Source: JACVSF01 sp036702855
Lineage (GTDB): Bacteria; Cyanobacteriota; Cyanobacteriia; Phormidesmidales; Phormidesmidaceae
NCBI GenBank assembly: GCA_036702855.1
Contig: DATNQF010000017.1
Location: forward strand, 1-28,937
Direction: 5' to 3'
DNA length: 28,937 bases
The notes under the pieces are model-generated. The model was not told where the DNA came from and made no database searches. It worked only from the letters and a program-made list of their open reading frames with translations. The translations under genes were made by a program, and so were the position numbers. How positions within the stretch are numbered: position 1 is the first letter of the stretch; every line of letters begins with the position of its first letter. Positions 1 through 7,437 of the stretch are shown here, piece by piece.

Positions 1-785
1 AAAACGTCGTCTAGAGAATTGACCTCTAAAAAATCCAGATCACTCTGGCGCTCTGCCCGATAAGCAGACTCGCTCCCTAAAATAGCGGGCACACCCGCCA
101 GCCAGGCATTGTAGAGCTTGGTAGCAGGCTTGTTGCCATAGTTCCGGGTGCGCTGGATCTCCCTGGCTTGAAAACTGCGCACGGCAACAATCACATCGAC
201 TTCTTGATAATCGTGCCAGTTTGAGGGCAGGTCTACCTGCTGGCTCCAGTGGTGGCCGCTTAGCCGGGGCCCCCAGCACAACCCTAAATCTGCTAAGGCA
301 GCTTTCCAATCAAGTGACGCCAATTCGTCGGCCAAATTGTTGACATGGCCAAAAAAGGCTACGTTCTGGAGCTGATTGCCTCGCTGGGGGTGCCGGGGTT
401 GCAAACCGGGTTGAGGCCAGTGCGGTAACCAGTAGCAATGCGTTCGAGCATCGGCCTCCTGGGGATTCTGCACAATCTGAATCTGGGCAGTGGCCCCAGG
501 CAGCACATCCGCCTTGAAGCTAACGATTAACCGTTTTGGAGAGGGTTGGAAGACTCGTTCAGTCTGCAAAGCATTACCGTGGACAAAAACAACGCCCTCC
601 TCTGGTAGAACTGGTACCAATTGGCAGGGCAACCCTGCTGCCGTTAATCGTAAATAGGTCTGCAACGTCCAGGCGTAAATGCCCAGCCCAAACCCAGGCC
701 AAGGCAAGTCTGCATGGGCAGGCAAGGGATTAGGCCAGAGGAATTGGGGCAGGTAAAAGTACAGGGGAGGCCAGCCTGAGCGCAT
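1..785 (-). CDS. Glycosyltransferase of exopolysaccharide locus, partial (3' end beyond window)
   Basis: About 261 codons are open from an ATG at 785-783 to the left edge; the C-terminus lies outside. The start is one base after the TAA of the hpsE-like gene (stop 789-787), which implies translational coupling in one operon. The protein begins MRSGWPPLYFYLPQF. Its later part has a nucleotide-sugar-transferase look: AFFGHVNNL near residue 140, then KPATKLYNAWLAGVPAILG followed by ESAYR. Proteins of GT-B fold use such a C-terminal lobe segment to hold the sugar nucleotide. No signal peptide is obvious, so a cytoplasmic or membrane-peripheral enzyme adding a sugar to a lipid-linked polysaccharide is likely. 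Given the hpsE neighbour it may be one of the other hps glycosyltransferases, but I cannot assign which. The reading frame is certain; the exact family is moderately certain. Confidence 0.75.
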   Translation of the reverse strand, partial: MRSGWPPLYFYLPQFLWPNPLPAHADLPWPGFGLGIYAWTLQTYLRLTAAGLPCQLVPVLPEEGVVFVHGNALQTERVFQPSPKRLIVSFKADVLPGATAQIQIVQNPQEADARTHCYWLPHWPQPGLQPRHPQRGNQLQNVAFFGHVNNLADELASLDWKAALADLGLCWGPRLSGHHWSQQVDLPSNWHDYQEVDVIVAVRSFQAREIQRTRNYGNKPATKLYNAWLAGVPAILGSESAYRAERQSDLDFLEVNSLDDV

Positions 786-786
786 A

Positions 787-1854
787 TTATGGGAGAGCCT
801 CCGAGGAAATGCTTGAGGGCTGGGAGGCCAAAGGTGTTTCCTTCTGATACTGGATAAGTGCCTGTTGCTTGAGGGCCTGCTGCCAGTGGTAAATAGGACT
901 GATCAGACTGCAAACTAACAGCCTCCTTTCACAGGCCACCACAATATCCGCTTCAGAGAATAGGGGCTGACGCATCCAGTGCCAAACCAGTTTTCTCAGA
1001 TCGCTGAGCACAAACAGGAGCAGCATCAGGGGGCGCTGCCAGGGGGCAAAGCGGATCATTCGGGTGGGATAGCGGCCCAATCCAATCCCTTGGAATAGCC
1101 GCAGCAGGTAGGCGGGTTCCAGCCGATGGCGAGGAATGTGGTGCTGAATCTTCATGGCCGGGTTGTGCCAAATCTCCCAACCCGCTCGATTCAGATAAGA
1201 CAGGCTCTCCAGGTCCTCCCCCTTAGAGGTCAGAGCAGTGCCGCACACCCCCTTGAGGCGAGGTTGAGCAGGCACGCAGTCTAGCCAGACCTGTCGTCGC
1301 ACCACCAGTCCGGCCCCTGCCGGGAAGCGCCATTTTTTTTGGGAATAGCGGTAAGGGATATGACCTCCCTCACAGATGGCCAAACAGGGGGCAATTCGTT
1401 GAAATCCGGCAGGCGGGAAGCCTTCATAGAAAGGTAGAATTTGGCCGCCATAGGCCCCCACTTTGGGGTAGGCTAGACCAAATTCAAACGCTGCTCTTAT
1501 CCAATCGGGAGCGGGCCAGTTGTCATCGTCTAAAAAGGCAATGAGGGTACTTTGGGCCTGCTGCACAGCATGGCGACGGGCAAAGGCAAGACCCTGCTGA
1601 GGCTCAAAACAGTAGATCAACGGAGAAGCCGAGGGCCAGTCGGTCTGGTGCTGGTGAACAACTTGGGCGGTGCTATCTGTGCTGTTGTTGTCTACCACTA
1701 GCACTGACCAAGAGAATGTGTGGGTGTCGATCTGCGATCGCAAGCACGTCAAAACCTTGGGTAAGCGATTTGCCCCGTTGTATGTACAGATAGCGACGGT
1801 TAAATCAAACACAGTAGACCCAAAAACTGACTTCACCCCAATCTGTCGGATCAC
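787..1854 (-). CDS. hpsE: Glycosyltransferase family 2, HpsE-like (hormogonium polysaccharide)
   Basis: The 355-residue GT-A glycosyltransferase opens with FDLTVAICTYNGANRLP and VVDNNSTDSTAQVV, the nucleotide-binding first half of GT2 enzymes. FLDDDNWPAPDW carries the metal- and sugar-nucleotide-binding DXD motif. GAYGGQ, FPAGAGLVVRR, GEDLESLSYLNRAGWEIW and NPAM followed by HHIP are acceptor-side motifs that I recognise from cyanobacterial HpsE proteins, which help make the extracellular polysaccharide needed for hormogonium gliding. A hydrophobic stretch near residue 275 (LMLLLFVLSDL) may contact the membrane. The start is GTG at 1854; in-frame GTG codons at 1836 and 1812 would give a start closer to the family norm. 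It is the upstream gene of a tightly packed pair with the partial glycosyltransferase. The family call rests on remembered motifs, not on a search. Confidence 0.82.
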   Translation of the reverse strand: MIRQIGVKSVFGSTVFDLTVAICTYNGANRLPKVLTCLRSQIDTHTFSWSVLVVDNNSTDSTAQVVHQHQTDWPSASPLIYCFEPQQGLAFARRHAVQQAQSTLIAFLDDDNWPAPDWIRAAFEFGLAYPKVGAYGGQILPFYEGFPPAGFQRIAPCLAICEGGHIPYRYSQKKWRFPAGAGLVVRRQVWLDCVPAQPRLKGVCGTALTSKGEDLESLSYLNRAGWEIWHNPAMKIQHHIPRHRLEPAYLLRLFQGIGLGRYPTRMIRFAPWQRPLMLLLFVLSDLRKLVWHWMRQPLFSEADIVVACERRLLVCSLISPIYHWQQALKQQALIQYQKETPLASQPSSISSEALP

Positions 1855-1951
1855 GCCAAGTAACCAAGCGCAAGCTTATAGGGGCAAGTTGAAATTTAGG
1901 CTAAAGAATTCCGGTGAAAGTGTTAAGCTTGGCCGGTTTTCCTACCCAGCG

Positions 1952-1985
1952 TTGCCGGGGTGCTCAGATGGCAGCACCCCGGCAA
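1952..1985. terminator. Strong GC-rich hairpin between phosphodiesterase gene and hpsE
   Basis: A perfect 13-bp stem (TTGCCGGGGTGCT paired with AGCACCCCGGCAA) encloses an 8-base loop. It lies 13 bp after the stop of the minus-strand RTX phosphodiesterase gene and upstream of hpsE. No U-run follows on either strand, so it is either a terminator that does not need one or an mRNA 3'-end stabiliser. It probably separates the phosphatase transcript from the polysaccharide operon. Confidence 0.6.
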
Positions 1986-1997
1986 ATGCTAGAACGT

Positions 1998-4900
1998 TTA
2001 GACGTTTACAAAGGAAGCGGCTGTCAGGTTGGGAGTACTAACGCCTTGCAGAATCGCCAGGATCTCCTCGCCAGCAGCAATAGTGTTGCCGGAGAAGGTT
2101 AGGGCACCCAGGGTGAGTCCGTTGGCCAAGCCAATCTTGTCAATTCCTGACTGGAAATCAGTGATGGTATCGGTGCCTTCACCCACAGCTAAAACAAAGG
2201 TATCGCTACCCTTACCCCCAGAGGTGTTGTCTCCCGTCAGCCTGTCGTTGCCGAAACCGCCACGGAGGAGGTCATCGCCGTCGTCACCCCAGATCTGATC
2301 GTTGCCTTCGCCGCCGTAGAGCTTGTCGTTGCCTGACTTGCCGCCGATGCGGTCATTGCCCTTGCCACCGTAGATGATATCGTCACCACCAACTTCGCTC
2401 ACCTGAGTATCTCGGGTATTGCGATCGCCCCTGAGCACGTCGTTACCCTCCTCGCCGTAAATCACATCATTGCCTAAGCCGCCGGCAACGGTATCATTGC
2501 CACCACTGGCAAAGAGATAGTCATTGACGCTATCGCTACCTATCAGGGTTTCGGCGTTCTGAGTGCCCTGGGTAATGGCACGGCTCAACGCGGCAACCCC
2601 AACCCGAGGATCGAGGTTAAGGGGGACATCAAGCCCAATCTGGACAATTTCGTTGTTGTCGATTGCAGGAGGCCGTCCAACCGAGAAGGGATAGTTGTTG
2701 TCGTTAGCAACGAGCAGGGTGTTCTCGTCGATCACCAGCAGATTTTCGATGGTGACGAAGGGCATGCGGTAGGTGGTACTGCCGTCATTATTCAAGTCAT
2801 TGGGGTCTTGAATGTTCAACAGATCGGCCACTTCAGTTTTGGCGACGTAGCCGTTTTCGTCAATCTGGGAGAAGTCTACCTTGAAGATCTTTTTAAACTG
2901 AGCGTTGTCCCCTTGGCCGTTGTCCCGCTCAATTACCAGGTATTCGTTTTCATTAACCACAGCAAAGTCGCCAATGGCGTGGGCTGGGTTCTCCATCTTG
3001 TAGTAGCCCAGCAAGCCCTCGTACTGCTTGCTGGCCACATCAAACTGGTAAATCCGCAGCGCGCCTGCTGGATCTCCAGCGACCGTGCCCTCCAATAAGG
3101 GATACAGGGTGGACTTGTCGGGGCTGATAGCCATGCCCTCAAACCCCTTGGAACCGCCCAGATTAGCCACCGCAGGTTCTTCAATAAAGGTGCTGCGAGC
3201 GGTGAATCCGGTGCCAGGGAAGTCGGTGAAAAAGCCATCGACTCCTAGCTCAATGAACTGCTTGTACTCATTGATGGGATCATCCTCATAGCTGTTAGGC
3301 AAAAAGAAGCTCTCGTCGCGTAGGGTATAGAGATGAACCAGCAGCCCAGCCTTGTGCGCGTCTTGAATCAGGGTTGTCGGAGCGCCCGTAATGCGATCGC
3401 CATCGCTGATTACCCCATCGCCATTCAGGTCGTCGGGCTGGCCGTTACCGTCAGCATCTACGGTGGATAGGGGTACGATGCGCTGTTTATTGGGGCCAAT
3501 GCCTGCGGCGTACGTGGCGATTTCAGCTAGTCCGGCAGGGGTAGAGAGGTCAGTATAGGTGCGGGTGTCGCCGTTGACCACAAAGTCATAGGGCTGACCT
3601 GACCCACCAAAGAGCTGGACTAGAGGAATGTCGATGCCTGCTGCGGGCATCAGGGTGTTGTTCAGTTCCTTGAGGTTGCTCACCTCAAAGGACTGAATGA
3701 AAACGCGGCTGGGGTCGGTAAAGCCTTCGGCCTTCAGGGTATTGACCAAGAGTTGACTGGTGTTGTAACCCTGTTGCTGGAAGAAGGTGGGGTGCTTAGT
3801 TTCGGGGTAAATACCGATTTTGCGGCCCGTTTCAGCCTCAACCTCTTGCACCAAGTCAATCACCTCAGCCAAGGTGGGCACCTTCAAGCCATCGTTATTG
3901 AATTCAGTACCGCGAATCGCCGGAATCCGCTCGATCGCGTTCAGCTGCTTGACTTCAGCCAGGGTAAAGTCTTCGGCATACCAGCCGCCGACCAAGCGAC
4001 CATCTAGGTTCTTCACGGTTAGACGGTCGGCAAACTCAGGCCGCAGATAGACATCAGTGCTAGTGTCGGTGCTGTTGATTACGGGGTTGCCGCTCGCATC
4101 GCGCTGAATGGTGCCGTCAGGGTTGAGAACCACTACCGCCAGCAGCGGCTCGTGGCGAGCAATCAGAACGCCATCTTTGGTAACGACCAGATCGGGCTCG
4201 ATGAAATCGGCTCCCTGTGCGATCGCAAGCTTATAAGCCTCCAGCGTGTGCTCTGGCCGCAGCCCCGATGCCCCCCGGTGACCAATTACGATCGGAGCCT
4301 GACCGGTCAGGGTATCAAACTCAGTCGTAGTGAGCACGTCTGGGTGTTGAGGAGAGCGCACCACGTCGCTGGTTAGCTGGTCGCGTACCAAGTCGCCTGT
4401 GCCCGGAAAGTCGGTGAAGTAGCCATCTACGCCCAAGTTGATGAACTGCTCAAGCTCCTTGTTAGGGTTACCTTGGTAGTCAGCGGCTAGAAAACGACCT
4501 TCATTGCGGAAGGTGTAGGCATGGACAAACAAACCCGCCTCGTGGGCATTGGGAATCAGGCTGGAAGGAGCTGTTGTGGTTTTATCGGCATCGTTGACGA
4601 CGCCATCCCCATTGACATCATCGGCCTGACCATCCCCATTGGCATCGACGCCTTTGACCGAGACAATCATCCGCTTCCAGGGGCCAATGCCGTCGGCGTA
4701 GGTAGCAATTTCGGCCAGACCTTCGGGAGTTTGCAGATCGCCGTAGGTCCGGGTGTCGCCATTGACCGCGAAGTCGTAGGGCCGAGCGTTGACATCCTGA
4801 TAAATTAGTGAGCCATCTAACGCCACGTCATAGGCATCGAGCAGCTGCACCAGAGGAATGTCGGTTAGGGTGTTCAGCTCCTTCAGGTTGCTCACCTCAA

Positions 4901-5978
4901 AGGACTGAATGAAGACGCGGCTGGGATCGGTGAAGCCAGTTTCCTTTAGAGTTGCCAGTAGGGGTTCTTCCAGGGACAGCCCTAACTGGTCATGGTAAGT
5001 GGGGTGCTTGGTTTCGGGGTAGATACCGATCTTTTTACCTGTGTCGGCCTCAACCTGCTTAACCAGGTTGATGATCTCCTCTAGCGTCGGGATCTGAAAG
5101 ACACTGTCGAAGACATCAGTGCGGTAGCCCTGAGGCATGATGGCTCGCAGAGTCTTGATTTCTGCCAGTGTGAAGTCGGAGGCGAAAAATTCGTTCTCGT
5201 ACAGTACGCCATCAATGACGCCACTACGCTTGCGGTCAGCAAACTCAGGACGACTGGCAACATCGGTGGTGCCCCCTAAGATTGGTTCGTGACGTGCGAT
5301 CAGCACGCCGTCTTTAGTGGAAACTAGATCAGGCTCAATGAAGTCGGCTCCCTGTGAGATCGCAAGCTTGTAGGCCTCCAGCGTATGCTCAGGCAGTTCT
5401 CCACTCGCACCCCGGTGGCCAATTACCAGTGGCTCCTCTCCGGTTAGCGTCTTCAGGTTAGTGGGATTGGGCGTTTCGATAGGGGCTTCTAGTAGCTTAC
5501 CGGTGCTATCAAAATGCAGTAGGTAAGGACCAAACTCATCGCCAATCCAGATCGTGCCATCCTGTGCAGTCACAAAGGACTCAATATCGAAATCAGCCCC
5601 GGTTAGAAGCCGATCAGATGTAGCCTCATTCGTAATTTTAAAGGGGACTTTGTTATCGGGATCCCGCAACTGGATAAAGTTCTGAAAATCAACATTAACG
5701 CTACTGTCTCCGTCCGATTCCGCACCTTGAAAACTAGGATTCACCTGATAGATTCTAAGCAGAAAATCGGCACTATTTCCTTTTGCTCCATAGCCGTTAT
5801 CCGCCATAAACCAGTAGCTTGTAGCGTCCGCAAACTGCACTGCGCTAAAACCTTGTACGGGCTGACCTGGGAAAGGACCTGTGCGGCCATTACTGGAAAT
5901 TCCATTGCCGGAGGGAATACCGGGCGCAAAAGTATCTGCAGGTAAAGAGGAAAACCCTTTAAGCTCAGTACTAGCCAT
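1998..5978 (-). CDS. Secreted RTX protein: phytase-like esterase domain containing two glycerophosphodiester phosphodiesterase domains
   Basis: This 1326-residue protein has at least four modules. Residues 1-175 are the N-terminal half of an esterase-like (phytase family) domain (GADFDIESFV, GTIWIGDEFGPYLLHFD). Residues 184-530 are GDPD domain 1 and 563-925 GDPD domain 2. Each has the catalytic HRG, EPD and RHE motifs (VIGHRGASG, FIEPDL, LIARHEP), which bind a metal and hydrolyse glycerophosphodiesters to glycerol-3-phosphate and an alcohol. Residues 935-1120 are the rest of the phytase-like domain (GGSKGFEGMAISPD, LYPLLEG). Residues 1140-1260 hold GGxGxDxxx calcium-binding nonapeptides, followed by the usual RTX C-terminal cap. 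Short DxNGDG-type calcium loops lie inside both GDPD copies (near 444-465 and 840-862). There is no N-terminal signal peptide; export by a type I system through the C-terminus is expected. ATG at 5978 follows a Pho-box-like array. The role is extracellular phosphorus scavenging. Confidence 0.9.
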   Translation of the reverse strand: MASTELKGFSSLPADTFAPGIPSGNGISSNGRTGPFPGQPVQGFSAVQFADATSYWFMADNGYGAKGNSADFLLRIYQVNPSFQGAESDGDSSVNVDFQNFIQLRDPDNKVPFKITNEATSDRLLTGADFDIESFVTAQDGTIWIGDEFGPYLLHFDSTGKLLEAPIETPNPTNLKTLTGEEPLVIGHRGASGELPEHTLEAYKLAISQGADFIEPDLVSTKDGVLIARHEPILGGTTDVASRPEFADRKRSGVIDGVLYENEFFASDFTLAEIKTLRAIMPQGYRTDVFDSVFQIPTLEEIINLVKQVEADTGKKIGIYPETKHPTYHDQLGLSLEEPLLATLKETGFTDPSRVFIQSFEVSNLKELNTLTDIPLVQLLDAYDVALDGSLIYQDVNARPYDFAVNGDTRTYGDLQTPEGLAEIATYADGIGPWKRMIVSVKGVDANGDGQADDVNGDGVVNDADKTTTAPSSLIPNAHEAGLFVHAYTFRNEGRFLAADYQGNPNKELEQFINLGVDGYFTDFPGTGDLVRDQLTSDVVRSPQHPDVLTTTEFDTLTGQAPIVIGHRGASGLRPEHTLEAYKLAIAQGADFIEPDLVVTKDGVLIARHEPLLAVVVLNPDGTIQRDASGNPVINSTDTSTDVYLRPEFADRLTVKNLDGRLVGGWYAEDFTLAEVKQLNAIERIPAIRGTEFNNDGLKVPTLAEVIDLVQEVEAETGRKIGIYPETKHPTFFQQQGYNTSQLLVNTLKAEGFTDPSRVFIQSFEVSNLKELNNTLMPAAGIDIPLVQLFGGSGQPYDFVVNGDTRTYTDLSTPAGLAEIATYAAGIGPNKQRIVPLSTVDADGNGQPDDLNGDGVISDGDRITGAPTTLIQDAHKAGLLVHLYTLRDESFFLPNSYEDDPINEYKQFIELGVDGFFTDFPGTGFTARSTFIEEPAVANLGGSKGFEGMAISPDKSTLYPLLEGTVAGDPAGALRIYQFDVASKQYEGLLGYYKMENPAHAIGDFAVVNENEYLVIERDNGQGDNAQFKKIFKVDFSQIDENGYVAKTEVADLLNIQDPNDLNNDGSTTYRMPFVTIENLLVIDENTLLVANDNNYPFSVGRPPAIDNNEIVQIGLDVPLNLDPRVGVAALSRAITQGTQNAETLIGSDSVNDYLFASGGNDTVAGGLGNDVIYGEEGNDVLRGDRNTRDTQVSEVGGDDIIYGGKGNDRIGGKSGNDKLYGGEGNDQIWGDDGDDLLRGGFGNDRLTGDNTSGGKGSDTFVLAVGEGTDTITDFQSGIDKIGLANGLTLGALTFSGNTIAAGEEILAILQGVSTPNLTAASFVNV

Positions 5979-6364
5979 AGGTTTAAATAGCGTTCTAACC
6001 GAACATAAATGAATATTTCACAAAGTGTCATGAAATCATTAAATTTCAGTCGTGCCAGGGTTAAGCACTCATTAAATAAAACTCCAAACTTCTGACATAA
6101 ACAAGTCGTTCTCTCTCTGTTATTATTAAGCAATACAAGAAAAACTTGTTTATTCAAAACTACTAATCTGTTATTTCTATAGCCGAACGAACTCAGTCTT
6201 TAGATTTGAAAGAATTGATTAAAAGGGCGGTAAAAGGCACGACTTTAGATGCAGAATTAATCAGAAGTATGGCAATCACAAACTATAGCAGTAGTCATCC
6301 AGGTTAGGACGTTGCGTGCTTGAACATCTTAAGGTCTGTTTGTTCGGAAACCATCTAAATAATA
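5979..6364. other. Intergenic region upstream of RTX phosphodiesterase
   Basis: This AT-rich stretch holds the Pho-box-like array at 6025-6076 and presumably the promoter of the minus-strand phosphodiesterase gene. From 6167 to 6307 on the plus strand 46 codons stay open (…LDLKELIKRAVKGTTLD…) but there is no start codon; it may be the tail of a lost gene. Nothing else is recognisable. Confidence 0.5.
6025..6076 (-). promoter_or_regulatory. Candidate Pho box (PhoB/SphR binding array)
   Basis: Read on the minus strand, 8-mers recur every 11 bases with 3-base spacers: TTTAATGA, CTTAACCC, CACGACTG, TTTAATGA, CATGACAC. Three of the five carry the TTAA core in the same register (starts at offsets 0, 11 and 33) and the other two are degenerate. 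This is the layout of cyanobacterial Pho boxes (CTTAACCT-like direct repeats with 3-bp gaps). The array ends 47 bp before the ATG of the phosphodiesterase gene, with an AT-rich stretch between that could serve as the -10 region. The geometry is seen in the sequence; PhoB/SphR control is inferred. Confidence 0.62.
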
Positions 6365-6397
6365 AAAACGCTCCTTTCATTGAGCCGAGAGCGTTTT
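6365..6397. terminator. Bidirectional terminator-like hairpin
   Basis: A 9-bp stem (AAAACGCTC paired with GAGCGTTTT) encloses a 15-base loop. On the minus strand it is followed by a T-rich run (TTTTTATTATT), so it would end transcription leaving the transposase relic. On the plus strand the T-run is short. Confidence 0.55.
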
Positions 6398-6536
6398 GTT
6401 GAATTAATTGGTTGTGTGCTCAGTATCGCAACTGCGCCCTGCAATCCATCTTACTATCGCCAGAAAAAAGGATTAGTACTGGTTTGACAAGATAAAGGTG
6501 TGCGTTAACTTGAATCGCTTCTGGCGCTTCAAACAC

Positions 6537-6857
6537 GGGGTAAAGATGCTTGAGTTTGACTCTGGCATCCTGGGTCGAAAGCTTCCAGATGACCTTTGAG
6601 CCAACTTGGTTGCGATTCTGTTGCCACGCCTCTAGTTCTGCCTTCAAGGCTTCAGGAGTAGCAATCCTTCGCTCTAAACATTGTCTTGATAAAACACTTA
6701 ACTCCGTTTCAGCGACATTGAGCCAACTACCATTGCGCGGGGTGTAGTAAATCTCAAATCGTCGAGCTAAGCGATAAGCAACTGGGGCTGGAAAGGCTGC
6801 ATAGAGAGAGGTAATACTATGGGTGTTGAGGTTGTCATACACTAACTTGAGCTTACG
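6537..6857 (-). pseudogene. IS630-family transposase, C-terminal remnant
   Basis: About 107 codons match the C-terminal half of IS630/Tc1-mariner DDE transposases. LVYDNLNTHS holds the second catalytic Asp, and YTPRNGSWLNVAETE holds the catalytic acidic position. LSRQCLERRI, WQQNRNQ and the closing DARVKLKHLYP are also family hallmarks. The N-terminal helix-turn-helix and the first catalytic Asp are missing. The frame stays open on both sides (6420-7100), but those flanking residues do not resemble a transposase and the usual C-terminal stop has been lost. The remnant sits between the two divergent phosphatase genes. It cannot be active. Confidence 0.8.
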
Positions 6858-7131
6858 GGTCTCGATTAAGTTACTCCTCACATTAAAGCTGCTGTGTCTG
6901 GTATTAAGGTCTGATGATAGGCTCACTACGCTTTTTCTTTTTGGCATTTCCAGATTGAAGGAAAAGAGTTTGTTCAAGGCGTATAGTTCTTGGTTAAAAG
7001 CATGAGAGCGCTTGAAGTTACTGCAAAAACACTTCCTAATTATTTTGGCAGTAAAGATGGACTGTCTAGCGGCAGGAAAAGTCGTAGTTAGTCTAGTCAA
7101 ATTTTCATCTCTTCGGATAGATATTGTTGGC

Positions 7132-7150
7132 CTTTACTTATTCTTAACGG
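7132..7150 (+). promoter_or_regulatory. Weak Pho-box-like pair of half-sites
   Basis: CTTTACTT and CTTAACGG are spaced at 11 bp, the periodicity of cyanobacterial Pho boxes. A third CTTAACTT follows at 7167 but out of register (24 bp). The site is about 290 bp from the phosphatase start, farther than usual. It is weaker than the array at 6025-6076. Confidence 0.25.
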
Positions 7151-7205
7151 TGTAGTAGGGGTGTTTCTTAACTTAAGGGATTAATCCTGATTACATGTTC
7201 GTTGC

Positions 7206-7421
7206 TCACCTAACCAGATTATTCACTTTCAGCACCGTCCCTTCTAAAAACTTGCGCACTTCTAATTGAATAACTAAGCGCCCGTGCTTAGTTATTCCAA
7301 TCTGTGAATTCCTTAACGAGTTCACAACGGCTTTGCTGTGCTTCAGGTTTAGGAGGCGTGCTAACAGCAGAGATGACCAACGGCATTGATGACTGCCCAT
7401 CTGACAACTATCACCGCTCAA
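7206..7421 (-). pseudogene. Probable tyrosine recombinase (integrase) N-terminal remnant
   Basis: The 71-codon frame contains LNLKHSKAVVNSL and, about 20 residues later, QLEVRKFLEGTVLKVNNLVR. In my memory of cyanobacterial phage-type integrases these two segments sit farther apart in the N-terminal DNA-binding domain (LKHS…AVLNSL and HLE.R.LAP.TIN.RL.AVR). Here the intervening residues are replaced by sequence made from a perfect palindrome (7269-7296). The catalytic R…HxxR…Y region is absent. If correct, this is a deletion relic of a mobile element next to the IS630 relic. Alternatively it is chance coding; only a profile search would settle it. Confidence 0.3.
7269..7296. repeat. Perfect 11-bp inverted repeat (hairpin)
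   Basis: AATAACTAAGC and GCTTAGTTATT flank the 6-base loop GCCCGT. With one bulged C the pairing continues through ATTG/CAAT to about 15 bp. No T-run follows on either strand, so it is not a typical terminator. It lies inside the integrase relic and in the putative leader of the alkaline phosphatase gene. Confidence 0.6.
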
Positions 7422-7437
7422 TTCACCGGTAATTGTT

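Larger units (their letters stand above)
7101..7437. other. Leader and intergenic region upstream of RTX alkaline phosphatase
   Basis: This region holds two CTTAAC-type half-sites at 7132-7150, more TTAA motifs to 7185, the probable integrase relic (7206-7421, minus) and a long perfect hairpin (7269-7296). The ATG at 7438 follows TAATTGTT with no clear Shine-Dalgarno sequence. If the promoter lies near 7150, the alkaline phosphatase mRNA leader would be close to 280 bases. Confidence 0.4.

Noticed and set aside
5741..6157. 138-residue minus frame overlapping the start of the RTX phosphodiesterase
   Set aside because: It overlaps the real gene in another frame and its upstream part covers the Pho-box-like array; no domain.
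6167..6307. 46-codon open plus-strand frame containing LDLKELIKRAVKGTTLD
   Set aside because: No start codon, no Shine-Dalgarno sequence and no recognised homology; kept only as a comment on the intergenic region.
7165..7198. Cluster of TTAA motifs as a second Pho box
   Set aside because: The spacings are 5, 8, 9 and 13 bp, not the 11-bp register expected.
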